64,000 bases of DNA from Pseudonocardia benzenivorans CB1190 (GCF_000196675.2 NC_015312.1:3844001-3908000); one strand, 5' to 3'. Shown: positions 53,575-63,583, numbered from the stretch's first letter. Made by a program: numbers and translations. Notes: generated by a model from the letters alone, not told the origin.

Positions 53575-53877
53575 CCGTGCGTGTCTACCAGGCCGGAGCC
53601 CGTCCGGAACGACCGGCCCGGGCGGGTCGCGACCTTCCTGACCGGCTCGTCCCGCCGTGCCGCGCCGCGTCCCGGACAGCACGCCCGAACGTCGTGAAAA
53701 GGAGAACGGTCGCATCGGCGGCGCAATGGCGACGATTCGTGGAAATCACGCTGCATAATTCCGCCGGATTTGCCTCGACGCACCGATGAATTCGCACCCG
53801 GCCCGCCGCCACGGCGTTGCGGAAGGCAGACTGGAACGCGGCCGACCGGCACGCGGTCATGGTGAGGAGGAACCGTC
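53575..53877. other. Intergenic promoter region between PBP and tatA
   Basis: No gene is supported in this 303-bp gap between divergent genes. The part around 53690-53800 is clearly less GC-rich than its surroundings and probably contains the promoters of both. GAGGAGG just before 53878 is the tatA ribosome-binding site. Confidence 0.6.
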
Positions 53878-54147
53878 ATGGGTGAGTTGAGCTGGTGGCA
53901 CTGGCTGATCGTGATCGGTGTCGCGATGCTGCTGTTCGGCGCCAAACGGCTGCCCGACGCGGCGCGCAGCCTCGGCCAGTCCACGCGGATCCTCAAGGCC
54001 GAGCTGCGGGCCGACGCCGACGAGCGCACCGCCCCGACCCCACCGCCGGCACCGTCCGCGGAGCAGGCCGCCGCCACGGCTCCGCCCGCGTCCGCGCCCG
54101 GCGCGACGGCGCAGCCCGCCGCGGGTGCCCCACCCGCCGCGACCTAG
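53878..54147 (+). CDS. tatA: Sec-independent translocase protein TatA
   Basis: The 89-residue protein has a short N-terminal segment ([10 protein letters not shown]), one transmembrane helix (about residues 7-21), the F-G-A/P-K-R-L hinge ([17 protein letters not shown]), an amphipathic helix and a disordered Ala/Pro tail. TatA forms the variable pore for folded proteins with twin-arginine signals. ATG follows GAGGAGG. It stands alone; tatC is not in the window, so this may be an extra copy. Confidence 0.93.
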   Translation: MGELSWWHWLIVIGVAMLLFGAKRLPDAARSLGQSTRILKAELRADADERTAPTPPPAPSAEQAAATAPPASAPGATAQPAAGAPPAAT

Positions 54148-54365
54148 ACCCAGGTCCCGTCCGGGTGCCGTAGCCGAGGTCGCAGCGGGCGGGCCGCAGC
54201 AGGTGGCGGACCGAGGCAGACGGCGGCGGTCGCGGCGGGCGGCCGTGCCGGGCGGCGGCCGTAGCGGCAGCGGGGTGCAGCTCGGCTGCGAAGTCGTGCG
54301 CGTCGAGCGGCCCTGCGGTCCTGCGTCCAGGGTCCAAGGGTCCTGTGATCGGCGCGGACCCGGAG

Positions 54366-54427
54366 TGATCGCCGTGTGCGGGACATGGACGCCGCATACC
54401 GCGCTCATGTCCCCGTTTCGGCGATCA
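54366..54427. repeat. 62-bp nested palindromic element, copy A
   Basis: The outer arms TGATCGCCG (54366-54374) and CGGCGATCA (54419-54427) are perfectly complementary over 9 bp. The inner arms GGGACATG (54380-54387) and CATGTCCC (54406-54413) are perfect over 8 bp, with an 18-base centre containing CCGCATACCGCG. The whole folds into a two-step hairpin. About 79% of the positions compared in 54381-54427 match copy B. Confidence 0.85.
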
Positions 54428-54540
54428 GCAGCGGTGAGCCGGGGTCGGCGTCGGCTGGTGGTCGTACCCTGCGTCATCCCTCGGCGTGCCCATCCGTCGT
54501 CCCGCTGCGTCGTCGCCGCGGCGGCCCGTCCGCCGGAGCA

Positions 54541-54602
54541 TGATCGTCGTCGGCGGGGCATGAGCGCCGCATACTGCGTTGATGTCCCGAATTCGGTGAT
54601 CA
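54541..54602. repeat. 62-bp nested palindromic element, copy B
   Basis: Same length and orientation as copy A, starting 113 bp after copy A ends. The outer arms TGATCGTCG and CGGTGATCA pair fully if two G-U pairs are allowed; the inner arms GGGGCAT and ATGTCCC pair with one G-U. The core CGCCGCATAC is shared with copy A. The element ends close to GAATTCGG. Confidence 0.8.
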
Positions 54603-54773
54603 CCCCGTGGAGCCCTCGGCTCGGTCGTCATCCGACCGCACGCCGTGATCGTCTTCGCGTCCCCGCGTCGGCCGAGTGTCCTGCCCCGCACACAATCCAC
54701 GCCGCGCACCCTGCCCGTACTCCCGCGCCCCACACCCCGCGCCGCACGCGGGCCGTTGCGCGAGGCCGCGACC

Positions 54774-55529
54774 TCAGCGGGGCAGCCGCCGCCACACCGC
54801 CCGCGGCAGCAGCCGCATCCCGAAGAACACCGGCCGCAGCACCGCCGGGACCCACAGCTCACGACTGTCGCGCGCCATCGCGGCGACGGTCGCGTCCGCC
54901 ACCTGCTCGGGCGTGCTCGACAGCGGCGCGGGCGTCATGCCCGCCGTCATCCGGCCGACGACGAACCCCGGCCGCACCAGCAGCATCCGCACGCCGCTGC
55001 CGTGCAGGGCGTCGGCCAGCCCGCTGGCGAAGCCGTCGAGGCCCGCCTTGGCCGAGCCGTAGACGTAGTTGGCCCGCCGGACCCGCCAGCCCGCGACCGA
55101 GGAGTACACGACGAGCCGCCCACCTCCCTGCGCCCGCAGCACCTGCGCCAGGTGGGTGAGGACGTGCACGTGGGCGACGTAGTCGGTGTGCACGATCTCG
55201 ACCGCGTGGGCGGCGTCGGTCTCGGCGCGGGCCTGCTGCCCGAGGATCCCGAACGCGACGACGACGACGTCGAGGCGACCGTGCCGGGTGACGAGGTCGT
55301 CGAGCAGCGGCCGGTGCGAGGCCAGGTCGTCGGCGTCGAACTCGACGCGCTCGACCGCCGCCCCGCCGGCGCGGATCCGGCGCTCCTCGTCGTCGAGCTC
55401 GGCGCTGCGCCGCGCGGCGAGGACGACCCGCTCGGCACCGGCGGCCGAGAGCCGCTCGGCGACCGCCACCCCGATCTCGCTGCGCCCGCCGAGCACCAGC
55501 ACCGTCCCACCCGTCCCACGCCCCGCCAC
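54774..55529 (-). CDS. SDR-family reductase, DprE2-like
   Basis: The 251-residue short-chain dehydrogenase has the nucleotide loop VLVLGGRSEIGVAVAERL and VLAARRSAEL. The catalytic set is VVYSSVAGWRVRRANYVYGSAKAGLD (Ser, Tyr, Lys), with VRPGFVVGRMTAGM for the cofactor tail. These features match decaprenylphospho-ribose 2-epimerase subunit DprE2, which makes the arabinose donor of the cell wall with DprE1. dprE1 is not adjacent, so it may be a paralogue with another substrate. It is divergent from the gene at 55675. Confidence 0.82.
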   Translation of the reverse strand: MAGRGTGGTVLVLGGRSEIGVAVAERLSAAGAERVVLAARRSAELDDEERRIRAGGAAVERVEFDADDLASHRPLLDDLVTRHGRLDVVVVAFGILGQQARAETDAAHAVEIVHTDYVAHVHVLTHLAQVLRAQGGGRLVVYSSVAGWRVRRANYVYGSAKAGLDGFASGLADALHGSGVRMLLVRPGFVVGRMTAGMTPAPLSSTPEQVADATVAAMARDSRELWVPAVLRPVFFGMRLLPRAVWRRLPR

Positions 55530-55674
55530 GCGCGCAGTCTCCCGGAGCGCCGGGCGGGGGCCGCGGGCCGGGGTCTCGTCTCAGGTGACCGGCGTCGCCT
55601 AACCTGTCGGTGATCGACGGCGTGGTCGGTCGACCCCTCCCGATCCCCCGTGGCCGCGCACTCCGAGGAGCACC

Positions 55675-56004
55675 GTGCCCGATGTCCTGTTCGACGTCCG
55701 CTGGCCGGACGGGTCGACGCAGTCGTTCTACTCGCCCTCGCTGATCGTCAAGGACTACTTCGAGGCGGGTGCGCAGTACTCGCTCGACGACTTCCTGGCC
55801 CGCACGCGGGAGTGCATGACCATCGCCGACGAGCGGGTCCGTGCCAAGTACGGCATCGGCTGCTCGGAGTCGGCGATGACGCTCGCGGGCGTCGAGTACG
55901 GCGTGCGGCGGTTCACGGCGCGCGCCGATGCCGGCGAGCCCGACCCCGGCGCCGGCAAGGTCACCGTCGAGCGCTTCCGCAGCTGGGGTGCGCCGCCCGC
56001 GTAG
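55675..56004 (+). CDS. MSMEG_0570-family nitrogen starvation response protein
   Basis: The 109-residue protein matches the family by VRWPDGSTQSFYSPSLIVKDYF, YSLDDFLARTRECMTIADERVRAKYGIGCSESAM (in two parts, residues ~35-68) and a short tail. In mycobacteria the homologue belongs to a conserved seven-gene cluster induced on nitrogen limitation; none of the other members is here. Its biochemical role is unknown. GTG at 55675 has GGAG nearby. It is followed 34 bp later by aroE, which seems to have its own promoter. Confidence 0.85.
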   Translation: MPDVLFDVRWPDGSTQSFYSPSLIVKDYFEAGAQYSLDDFLARTRECMTIADERVRAKYGIGCSESAMTLAGVEYGVRRFTARADAGEPDPGAGKVTVERFRSWGAPPA

Positions 56005-56038
56005 TGCCCGCGCGGCGGCGGTGCGCATACTGCCGGAC

Positions 56039-56923
56039 ATGCCCGTGGAACCGGCGGCCCCGGAACAGACCGGCCCGGTGCGCCGCGCCGCCGTGCTCGG
56101 CTCGCCCGTCGCGCACTCGCTGTCCCCCGTCCTGCATCGCGCCGCGTACGCCGCGCTCGGCCTCACCGGCTGGGAGTACGGGCTGCACGAGTGCGACGAG
56201 GCGGGCCTGCCCGCGTTCGTCGAGGGCCTCGACGCGACCTGGGCCGGGTTGTCGCTGACGATGCCGCTCAAGCGCGTCGCCCTCGACGTCGCCGACACGG
56301 TGTCGGACCTCGCCGCGGCCACCGGGGCGGCCAACACCCTCGTCCTGTCCGCCGCCGGCCGGGTCGCCGAGAACACCGACGTCGCGGGCATCGTCGCGGC
56401 GCTGCGCGAGGCCGGGGTGCGGACGGCACGCGACGCGGTCGTCCTCGGCGCGGGCGGCACGGCGCGCGCGGCGTTGGCGGCGCTGCGCGACCTCGGCGAC
56501 CCCGCACCGCGGGTCCTCGTCCGCGACCCCGCCCGGGCCGCCGACCTGCGGACGGCCGCCGAGCGGCTGGGCGTCTCCCCCGACGTGCGCGCCGATCTCG
56601 CGGACCCGCGCGTCGCCATGGGCACCCTGGCCGGGGCGGGGGTCGTCGTCTCGACGCTGCCGCCCGGGGCCGCCGACGTCCTGGTCGACACGGTCTGGAC
56701 GCCCGGCACCGCCGTGCTCGATGCCGTCTACGCGGGCTGGCCGACGCCGCTGGCCCGGTCGGCGGGCGTGGCGGGCTGCGCCGTCGTGAGCGGCCTGTCG
56801 ATGCTGCTGCACCAGGCCGTCGCCCAGGTCACGCTGATGACCGGGCATGCCGGGCCGGTCGAGCCGATGCGCGCGGCGCTCGACGCGGCGGTCTCGACGC
56901 CTCAGGGGGCCACCCGTGTCTGA
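56039..56923 (+). CDS. aroE: Shikimate dehydrogenase
   Basis: The 294-residue enzyme reduces 3-dehydroshikimate to shikimate with NADPH. It shows GSPVAHSLSPVLHRAAY, the catalytic lysine K78 in LTMPLKR, NTD with D114, the cofactor loop VVLGAGGTARAALAAL, and a final GLSMLLHQAVAQ. ATG at 56039 lies seven bases after CATACT (56026-56031), suggesting a leaderless or near-leaderless mRNA. No other aro gene is adjacent. The tail overlaps the methyltransferase start by 8 bp. It is somewhat divergent from classic AroE, so a quinate/shikimate role is possible. Confidence 0.9.
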   Translation: MPVEPAAPEQTGPVRRAAVLGSPVAHSLSPVLHRAAYAALGLTGWEYGLHECDEAGLPAFVEGLDATWAGLSLTMPLKRVALDVADTVSDLAAATGAANTLVLSAAGRVAENTDVAGIVAALREAGVRTARDAVVLGAGGTARAALAALRDLGDPAPRVLVRDPARAADLRTAAERLGVSPDVRADLADPRVAMGTLAGAGVVVSTLPPGAADVLVDTVWTPGTAVLDAVYAGWPTPLARSAGVAGCAVVSGLSMLLHQAVAQVTLMTGHAGPVEPMRAALDAAVSTPQGATRV

Positions 56924-57722
56924 CCAGGACGTCTACACCCACGGGCACGACGACAGCGTCCTGCGCTCGCACCGCTGGCGCACTGCGCAGAACTCGGCCG
57001 GCTACCTGCTGGGGCACCTGCGGCCAGGGCTCTCGCTGCTCGACGTCGGCTGCGGGCCGGGGACGATCACCGCCGACCTCGCACGGCTCGTCGCGCCCGG
57101 CCGGACGCTGGGCATCGATCCCGTCGAGGACCCGCTCGCCGAGGCCCGCGCGGCCGGCGCCGGGATCACGACGCTGGAGTTCGCAGTCGCCGACGTGTAC
57201 GCGCTGGACCCGGGCGCCGGGCGCTACGACGTCGTGCACGCCCACCAGGTCCTGCAGCACCTCACCGACCCGGTGGCGGCGTTGCGCGCCATGGGGTCGG
57301 TCCTCGCCCCCGGCGGCGTCGTCGCCGTCCGCGACGCCGACTACGCGGCGATGACGTGGTACCCGGCCGACGACCGGCTGGACGCCTGGCTCGCGACGTA
57401 CCGGGCCGTGGCCCGGTCGAACGGCGCCGACCCCGACGCGGGCCGCAAGCTCCACGCCTGGGCACGGCAGGCAGGCTTCACCGAGGTCACGGCCTCGGCG
57501 TCGGTCTGGCTCTACACGACGCCCGACGAGCGCGCCTGGTGGGGCGGGCTCTGGGCCGACCGCATCACGACCTCGCGCGTGGCACAGCAGGCGGTGGAAC
57601 GCGGCATCGCGTCCGCATCCGAGCTCGCGGAGATGGCCGCGGGCTGGCGGGCCTGGGCGGCCGACCCCGACGGCTGGTTCACCGTCCCGAACGGGGAGGT
57701 CCTCGCGCGCGCACCGCACTGA
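56916..57722 (+). CDS. Class I SAM-dependent methyltransferase
   Basis: The 268-residue protein has the SAM-binding motif LLDVGCGPGTITADLARLV near residue 45, then TLGIDPVEDPLAEAR, VHAHQVLQHLTDPVAALRAM and PGGVVAVRDADYAAM. The ending resembles ubiE/arsenite-type relatives that methylate small molecules; the substrate is unknown. GTG at 56916 overlaps the aroE stop by 8 bp and is preceded by AGGGGG, so the two are co-translated. Confidence 0.9.
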   Translation: MSDQDVYTHGHDDSVLRSHRWRTAQNSAGYLLGHLRPGLSLLDVGCGPGTITADLARLVAPGRTLGIDPVEDPLAEARAAGAGITTLEFAVADVYALDPGAGRYDVVHAHQVLQHLTDPVAALRAMGSVLAPGGVVAVRDADYAAMTWYPADDRLDAWLATYRAVARSNGADPDAGRKLHAWARQAGFTEVTASASVWLYTTPDERAWWGGLWADRITTSRVAQQAVERGIASASELAEMAAGWRAWAADPDGWFTVPNGEVLARAPH

Positions 57723-57786
57723 GGCGGCCTCGGTACGGTGGTGCCCGGTCGGGATACCGGATCGAGTGACGGCAGGGGCGGCAGCG

Positions 57787-58152
57787 ATGGCCAAGAACAA
57801 CCGGGGCGGCAAGGGTCGCGGCGGGACGTCCCGGTCCGCGGCCGCCCGACCCGCGCCCCGTACCGCGCCGAAGCCCGCCACGCCCGCCCCCGCGCCTGCG
57901 GCGGAACCCCAGCGCGGCATGGGCCAGGCCTCGACCCAGGCCGTCGCGGCCGTCGTCATCGCGGTCGCGGGTGTCGCGTCCGGGTACTTCATGCCGCTGG
58001 CGGGCTACGCACTCGGCCTCGCCGCGATCGTCCTCGCGGTGCTCGCCCGCCGGCGCGGCGCGAGCGGGGTGTGGATCGCCGCGCTGGTCGTCGGGGTCGC
58101 GGCGATCGTGATGGGCGTGGTCATGCAGGTGTACTACGCCTCGTCCGCCTGA
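57787..58152 (+). CDS. Small membrane protein with Lys/Ala/Pro-rich tail
   Basis: The 121-residue protein has a basic, disordered N-terminus (MAKNNRGGKGRGGTSRS, then Ala/Pro-rich to about 45) and two or three membrane helices (STQAVAAVVIAVAGVASGYF; YALGLAAIVLAVLARRRG; WIAALVVGVAAIVMGVVMQV). I do not recognise the family. It lies between the methyltransferase and the MarR gene, with AGGGG before the ATG. Confidence 0.75.
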   Translation: MAKNNRGGKGRGGTSRSAAARPAPRTAPKPATPAPAPAAEPQRGMGQASTQAVAAVVIAVAGVASGYFMPLAGYALGLAAIVLAVLARRRGASGVWIAALVVGVAAIVMGVVMQVYYASSA

Positions 58153-58178
58153 GCACGCCGCCCGTCGGGACGTGATAC

Positions 58179-58192
58179 TTGCCATTAGGCAA
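58179..58192 (+). promoter_or_regulatory. MarR-type operator
   Basis: TTGCC-ATTA-GGCAA is an inverted repeat with perfect 5-bp arms in a locally AT-richer stretch. It covers the place where a -35 box would lie relative to the TATGGT box at 58210-58215, so binding would block transcription of the regulator and exporter genes. Confidence 0.65.
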
Positions 58193-58209
58193 TAGCTCTG
58201 ACTCGGAGG

Positions 58210-58215
58210 TATGGT
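58210..58215 (+). promoter_or_regulatory. -10 box of leaderless MarR gene
   Basis: TATGGT, six bases before the GTG at 58222. Confidence 0.5.
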
Positions 58216-58221
58216 TCCGGC

Positions 58222-58701
58222 GTGTCCCTCCCCCGTGGCGACGAGCTGATGGCAGCGGTCCTCGGGCTGCGCCGCGTCGTCCGTCGCAGGCTGCGCGAGC
58301 AGCTCCCCGGGACCGTCCCGCTGCGCGGGGCGCAGGTCGAGCTGCTGCAGCTCGTCGAGCGCGAGCCCGGCATCGGCGTCGCCGCGGCGGCCCGGGGGCT
58401 GCACCTGGCGCCCAACACCGTCAGCACCCTGGTCAACCAGCTGGTCGCCGCCGACCTGCTGTGCCGCACCGTCGATCCCGACGACCGCCGCGCCGCCCGC
58501 CTCGAGCTCACCGCCGCCGCACGGGAGCGCCTCGCCCGCTGGCGGGCCGCCCGTACCGAGCTGGTCACCGCCGGGCTGCGCACGCTCGGCGCCGACGAAC
58601 AGGCCGTGCTCGCCGCCGCGCTGCCGATCCTCGACAAGCTCGCCGGCACCCTCGACGAGCTCCCCGTTCCCGTCACCCGATCCCCCGAGGAGGCTCGATG
58701 A
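58222..58701 (+). CDS. MarR-family regulator of the ABC exporter
   Basis: The 159-residue winged-helix protein reads VPLRGAQVELLQLVEREPGIGVAAAARGLHLAPNTVSTLVNQL (residues ~31-75) and then the wing RTVDPDDRRAARLELT with the D-x-R motif. It likely represses itself and the two exporter genes from the operator at 58179-58192 and is released by an exported drug (inference). GTG at 58222 is leaderless by the TATGGT box. Its stop overlaps the ABC ATPase ATG by 4 bp. Confidence 0.9.
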   Translation: MSLPRGDELMAAVLGLRRVVRRRLREQLPGTVPLRGAQVELLQLVEREPGIGVAAAARGLHLAPNTVSTLVNQLVAADLLCRTVDPDDRRAARLELTAAARERLARWRAARTELVTAGLRTLGADEQAVLAAALPILDKLAGTLDELPVPVTRSPEEAR

Positions 58702-59528
58702 CCGCCATCGGCGCCGGACCCCCCGCCGACGTCCCGGCCGTGCGCTGCACCGGCCTGCGCCAGGCCTTCGGCGACACCGTCGCCGTCGACGGCATCGACC
58801 TCGAGGTCCGGCCCGGCGAGGTGTTCGGCCTGCTCGGGCCGAACGGCGCCGGCAAGACCACGACGATCCGCATGATCACGACGCTGCTCCCGGCCCCGCC
58901 CGGCGCGATCGAGGTGTTCGGCATCGACGTGGCCCGTCGGCGCAGCGCGGTGCGCCGGCTGCTGGGCTACGTCCCGCAGCAGCTGTCCGCCGACGGCACG
59001 CTCTCCGGGCGGGAGAACGTCGCGTTGTTCGCCCGGCTCTTCGACGTCCCCCGCCGCGACCGCGACGCCCAGGTCGACGCCGTGCTCACCGCCGTCGACC
59101 TGCTCGACGTCGCCGACCGGCAGGTCAAGACCTACTCCGGCGGCATGGTCCGGCGCCTGGAGCTGGCCCAGGCGCTGGTCAGTGCACCGCGGGTGCTCGT
59201 GCTCGACGAGCCGACGGTCGGGCTGGACCCCGTCGCCCGCGACGGCGTGTGGGACCGCATCACCGACATCCGCCTCGCGACCGGGATGACCGTCCTGGTC
59301 ACCACCCACGCGATGCAGGAGGCCGACGCCCAGTGCGACCGGATCGCCCTCATGCACCGTGGCCGGGTCCAGGCCCTGGGCACCCCCGCCGACCTGCGGG
59401 GCGCTCTCGGCCCCGACGCCACCCTCGACGACGTGTTCCGCCACCACACCGGCGACACGCTCGCCGACCGATCCGGAGGACTGCGCGATGTCCGTGCTGC
59501 CCGTCGCACCGCCGGCCGCCTCGGCTGA
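58698..59528 (+). CDS. ABC transporter ATPase (drug/daunorubicin-type exporter)
   Basis: The 276-residue ATPase has Walker A LLGPNGAGKTTTIRM near residue 53, a Q-loop in YVPQQLSADGTLSGREN, the signature YSGGMVRRLELAQAL, Walker B VLVLDEPTVGLD and the switch histidine in VTTHAMQEAD. It belongs to the DrrA-like group that powers two-gene drug exporters. The last ~40 residues after DVFRHHTGD are Arg-rich and overlap the permease start by 41 bp. Starts by ATGA overlap with the MarR gene. Confidence 0.93.
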   Translation: MTAIGAGPPADVPAVRCTGLRQAFGDTVAVDGIDLEVRPGEVFGLLGPNGAGKTTTIRMITTLLPAPPGAIEVFGIDVARRRSAVRRLLGYVPQQLSADGTLSGRENVALFARLFDVPRRDRDAQVDAVLTAVDLLDVADRQVKTYSGGMVRRLELAQALVSAPRVLVLDEPTVGLDPVARDGVWDRITDIRLATGMTVLVTTHAMQEADAQCDRIALMHRGRVQALGTPADLRGALGPDATLDDVFRHHTGDTLADRSGGLRDVRAARRTAGRLG

Positions 59529-60315
59529 GGACCCCGGCCCGCTCGGCACCCTCGCGACCGCGGCCCGCCGCGTCGCGACGATGTGCCTGGTCGAGCTCCA
59601 GCGGCTGCGCCACGACCGTTCCGAGCTGGTCACCCGGGCGGTCCAGCCCGCGCTGTGGCTGCTCGTGTTCGGCCAGGTGTTCACCCGCATCCACGCGATC
59701 CCGACCGGGGACACCCCGTACCTGGACTTCCTCGCCCCGGGCATCCTCGCCCAGTCGGCACTGTTCATCGCGATCTTCTACGGCATCCAGATCATCTGGG
59801 AACGCGACGCCGGGGTGCTGTCGAAGCTGCTGGTCACCCCCACGCCGCGGATGGCCCTGGTCACCGCCAAGGCGTTCGCGGCCGGGGTCAGGGCCGTGGC
59901 GCAGGCGGTCGTCGTGCTGCTCCTCGCGCTCGTCCTCGGGGTGGCACTGTCCCCCAACCCCCTGCACTGGCTCGGGGTGGTCGTCGCGCTGCTGCTGGGG
60001 TCGGCCTTCTTCTGCTGCCTGTCGATCACGATCGCGGGGCTCGTGCTGTCCCGCGACCGCCTGATGGGCATCGGGCAGGCGATCACGATGCCGCTGTTCT
60101 TCGCCTCGAACGCCCTCTACCCCGTCGAGCTCATGCCCGGCTGGCTGCAGGTGATCAACCACGTCAACCCGCTCAGCTACGAGGTGGAGGCGCTGCGCGG
60201 GCTCCTGATCGGCACGCCGGCGCGGCTCTGGCTGGACTTCGCCGTGCTCCTGCTGGCGGCCGCGGCGATGATCACGATCGCGTCGTCGCTGCTCCCCCGG
60301 CTGGTCCGCGGCTGA
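59488..60315 (+). CDS. ABC-2 type exporter permease (DrrB-like)
   Basis: The 275-residue protein has six membrane helices and the ABC-2 pattern: [42 protein letters not shown], the [20 protein letters not shown] coupling region, and [28 protein letters not shown]. It pairs with the ATPase above to expel hydrophobic compounds. ATG follows GGAGGA and lies 41 bp inside the ATPase gene. Confidence 0.93.
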   Translation: MSVLPVAPPAASAEDPGPLGTLATAARRVATMCLVELQRLRHDRSELVTRAVQPALWLLVFGQVFTRIHAIPTGDTPYLDFLAPGILAQSALFIAIFYGIQIIWERDAGVLSKLLVTPTPRMALVTAKAFAAGVRAVAQAVVVLLLALVLGVALSPNPLHWLGVVVALLLGSAFFCCLSITIAGLVLSRDRLMGIGQAITMPLFFASNALYPVELMPGWLQVINHVNPLSYEVEALRGLLIGTPARLWLDFAVLLLAAAAMITIASSLLPRLVRG

Positions 60316-60373
60316 CGGCCCGGGCGACCCGGGCACCCCTTGCGCGCGAGGCGGGATGCGGCAGGCTGTGACC

Positions 60374-62017
<1,644 letters not shown>

Positions 62018-62018
62018 C

Positions 62019-62789
62019 ATGTCGGGCAAGTCGGAGAAGTCCAAGCACGACAAGCACATCGGGTTCGGCATCGACATCGGCGGCTCGGGCATCAAGGGCG
62101 CACCGGTCGACCTGCGCAAGGGCGAGCTGACCGACGACCGGCTGCGCATCCCGACCCCGCAGCCGGCGACGCCCGACGCCGTCGCCGAGGTCGTCACCAA
62201 GGTGCTCGACCACTTCGGCTGGGACCGCGAGTTCGGCTGCACCCTGCCGGCGGTCGTGCAGCACGGCGTCGTGCGGACCGCGGCCAACATCGACCACAGC
62301 TGGATCGGCACCGACGCCCACGAGCTGATGAAGAACGCCACCGGCCGCAAGGCGCTCGTCGTCAACGACGCCGACGCCGCCGGCGTGGCCGAGGTCCGGT
62401 TCGGCGCCGCCAAGGGCAACTCCGGTGTCGTCCTCGTCAGCACGCTCGGCACCGGGATCGGATCGGCGCTGGTCATCGACGGCAAGCTCTGGCCCAACAC
62501 CGAGCTGGGCCACCTGGAGATCGACGGGTACGACGCGGAGAAGCGCGCCGCCGACTCCGCCCGCGAGCGCGAGGACCTCGACTGGGACGGCTGGGCCGAG
62601 CGGCTCACCCGCTACTACGGCGTCGTCGAGTCGCTGCTGCGGCCCGATCTGATCGTCGTCGGCGGCGGCGTGAGCAAGAAGTCCGCGAAGTGGATGTCGA
62701 AGGTGGACATCCACACGAAGATGGTGCCCGCCGAGCTGCTCAACGAGGCAGGGATCATCGGCGCGGCGGTGCTGGCCGCCGGTCACTGA
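62019..62789 (+). CDS. ppgK: Polyphosphate glucokinase
   Basis: The 256-residue ROK-type kinase phosphorylates glucose with polyphosphate (or ATP). It shows [31 protein letters not shown] (catalytic aspartate), [16 protein letters not shown] and [17 protein letters not shown], which is the PpgK-type version rather than a plain ROK. The lysine-rich start ([10 protein letters not shown]) may help bind polyphosphate. It starts one base after the pgm stop. Confidence 0.95.
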   Translation: MSGKSEKSKHDKHIGFGIDIGGSGIKGAPVDLRKGELTDDRLRIPTPQPATPDAVAEVVTKVLDHFGWDREFGCTLPAVVQHGVVRTAANIDHSWIGTDAHELMKNATGRKALVVNDADAAGVAEVRFGAAKGNSGVVLVSTLGTGIGSALVIDGKLWPNTELGHLEIDGYDAEKRAADSAREREDLDWDGWAERLTRYYGVVESLLRPDLIVVGGGVSKKSAKWMSKVDIHTKMVPAELLNEAGIIGAAVLAAGH

Positions 62790-62797
62790 CGTGCCGC

Positions 62798-62819
62798 CCG
62801 CGGGGGCCCGTCCCCGCGG
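62798..62819 (+). terminator. Hairpin after ppgK
   Basis: CCGCGGGG (62798-62805) pairs with CCCCGCGG (62812-62819) around a six-base loop, nine bases after the ppgK stop. Confidence 0.6.
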
Positions 62820-62825
62820 CGACGC

Positions 62826-62848
62826 CCGTGCTCACCCGGTGAGCACGG
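62826..62848. terminator. Hairpin overlapping the stop of the STAS gene
   Basis: An 11-bp perfect palindrome (62826-62836 with 62838-62848, one central base) includes the stop codon of the minus-strand STAS gene. With the previous hairpin it separates the two convergent units. Confidence 0.6.
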
Positions 62849-63332
62849 ACTCCCCACGGGGGTCCGGGATCGCCGGACCGGTCTGGTCGCGGTCGTCGCA
62901 GTTCCTGCGGGCGGTGTCGGCGTAGGCCGCGAAGACCTCGATCAGGCTCGGCTCGGGCGGTCCCGTCGTGGCACCCTCGACCAGCAGCCAGCCGCCGTTC
63001 GCCGCCAGCCGGGCACGCAGCTCGTCGAGCACGGGGCGTGCGCCGGCCGGCAGGTCGGGGCACGCCGTGAGGTCGACGATCACGTGCTGCGCACCGTCTG
63101 CCGTCACGACCGCGAGCAGCCGGGCGATGCGGCCGACCGTGGCGTCGTCGAGCGGGCCGCGGACCGTGACGACGACGTCGCACCCGCCGTGCACGCCGAG
63201 GAGGACGCTGCTGACCGGCGCGCCGGCGGGACGGGCGGACGGGAACGGACGGGTGGGCACGTCGCCGTCGTGACGGGTGTCGGGGTCAGGGTCGGGGTGG
63301 GTGTCGATCACCATGCGGTCGAGAGCACGCAC
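62832..63332 (-). CDS. STAS-like domain protein lacking the phosphorylatable serine
   Basis: The 166-residue protein has a STAS-type core: GGCDVVVTVRGPLDDATV, QHVIVDLTACPDLPAGARPVL and GGWLLVEGA. When aligned to the neighbouring STAS protein, the serine that anti-sigma kinases phosphorylate (T-S-S there) is replaced by P-A-G. It may thus be a fixed, unregulated antagonist or have lost that role. The C-terminal ~35 residues include RRNCDDRDQTGP. GTG at 63332 follows GAGGAGGAACC; the frame upstream looks non-coding. Confidence 0.75.
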   Translation of the reverse strand: MRALDRMVIDTHPDPDPDTRHDGDVPTRPFPSARPAGAPVSSVLLGVHGGCDVVVTVRGPLDDATVGRIARLLAVVTADGAQHVIVDLTACPDLPAGARPVLDELRARLAANGGWLLVEGATTGPPEPSLIEVFAAYADTARRNCDDRDQTGPAIPDPRGESVLTG

Positions 63333-63583
63333 GGTTCCTCCTCGGGCCGGTACCCGGGATGCGCCCCGGAACGGGCGGCGCCACCACGGTGTCCGCCGTC
63401 CTCCTCCGCGGAGGCGGCTCCCGAACGAGACCCGGCGTCGCTGCCGCGGGCAGTCCACTCCCGACGGTGAACGGACAGTAGGGACCAACGGCCCCCAGCG
63501 GCGAGCGGGCCGCGCGGCGCGGCGGGACGTACGGACGACGGGTCGAACGGTCCCGCGGCCGGCCCACCCGCGCCCGTCGGAGC

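Larger units (their letters stand above)
54148..54773. other. 626-bp intergenic region with palindromic repeats, no gene
   Basis: Between tatA and the reductase gene (convergent) no reading frame has start support or family resemblance. The stretch contains two copies of a 62-bp nested palindrome (separate entries). The remainder is GC-rich sequence in which I see no further structure. Confidence 0.65.

Noticed and set aside
53857..54862. Minus-strand frames across the tatA-reductase gap (for example a product starting MITEFGTSTQYAALMP)
   Set aside because: They are created by the palindromic repeats and high GC; no ribosome-binding site or family match.
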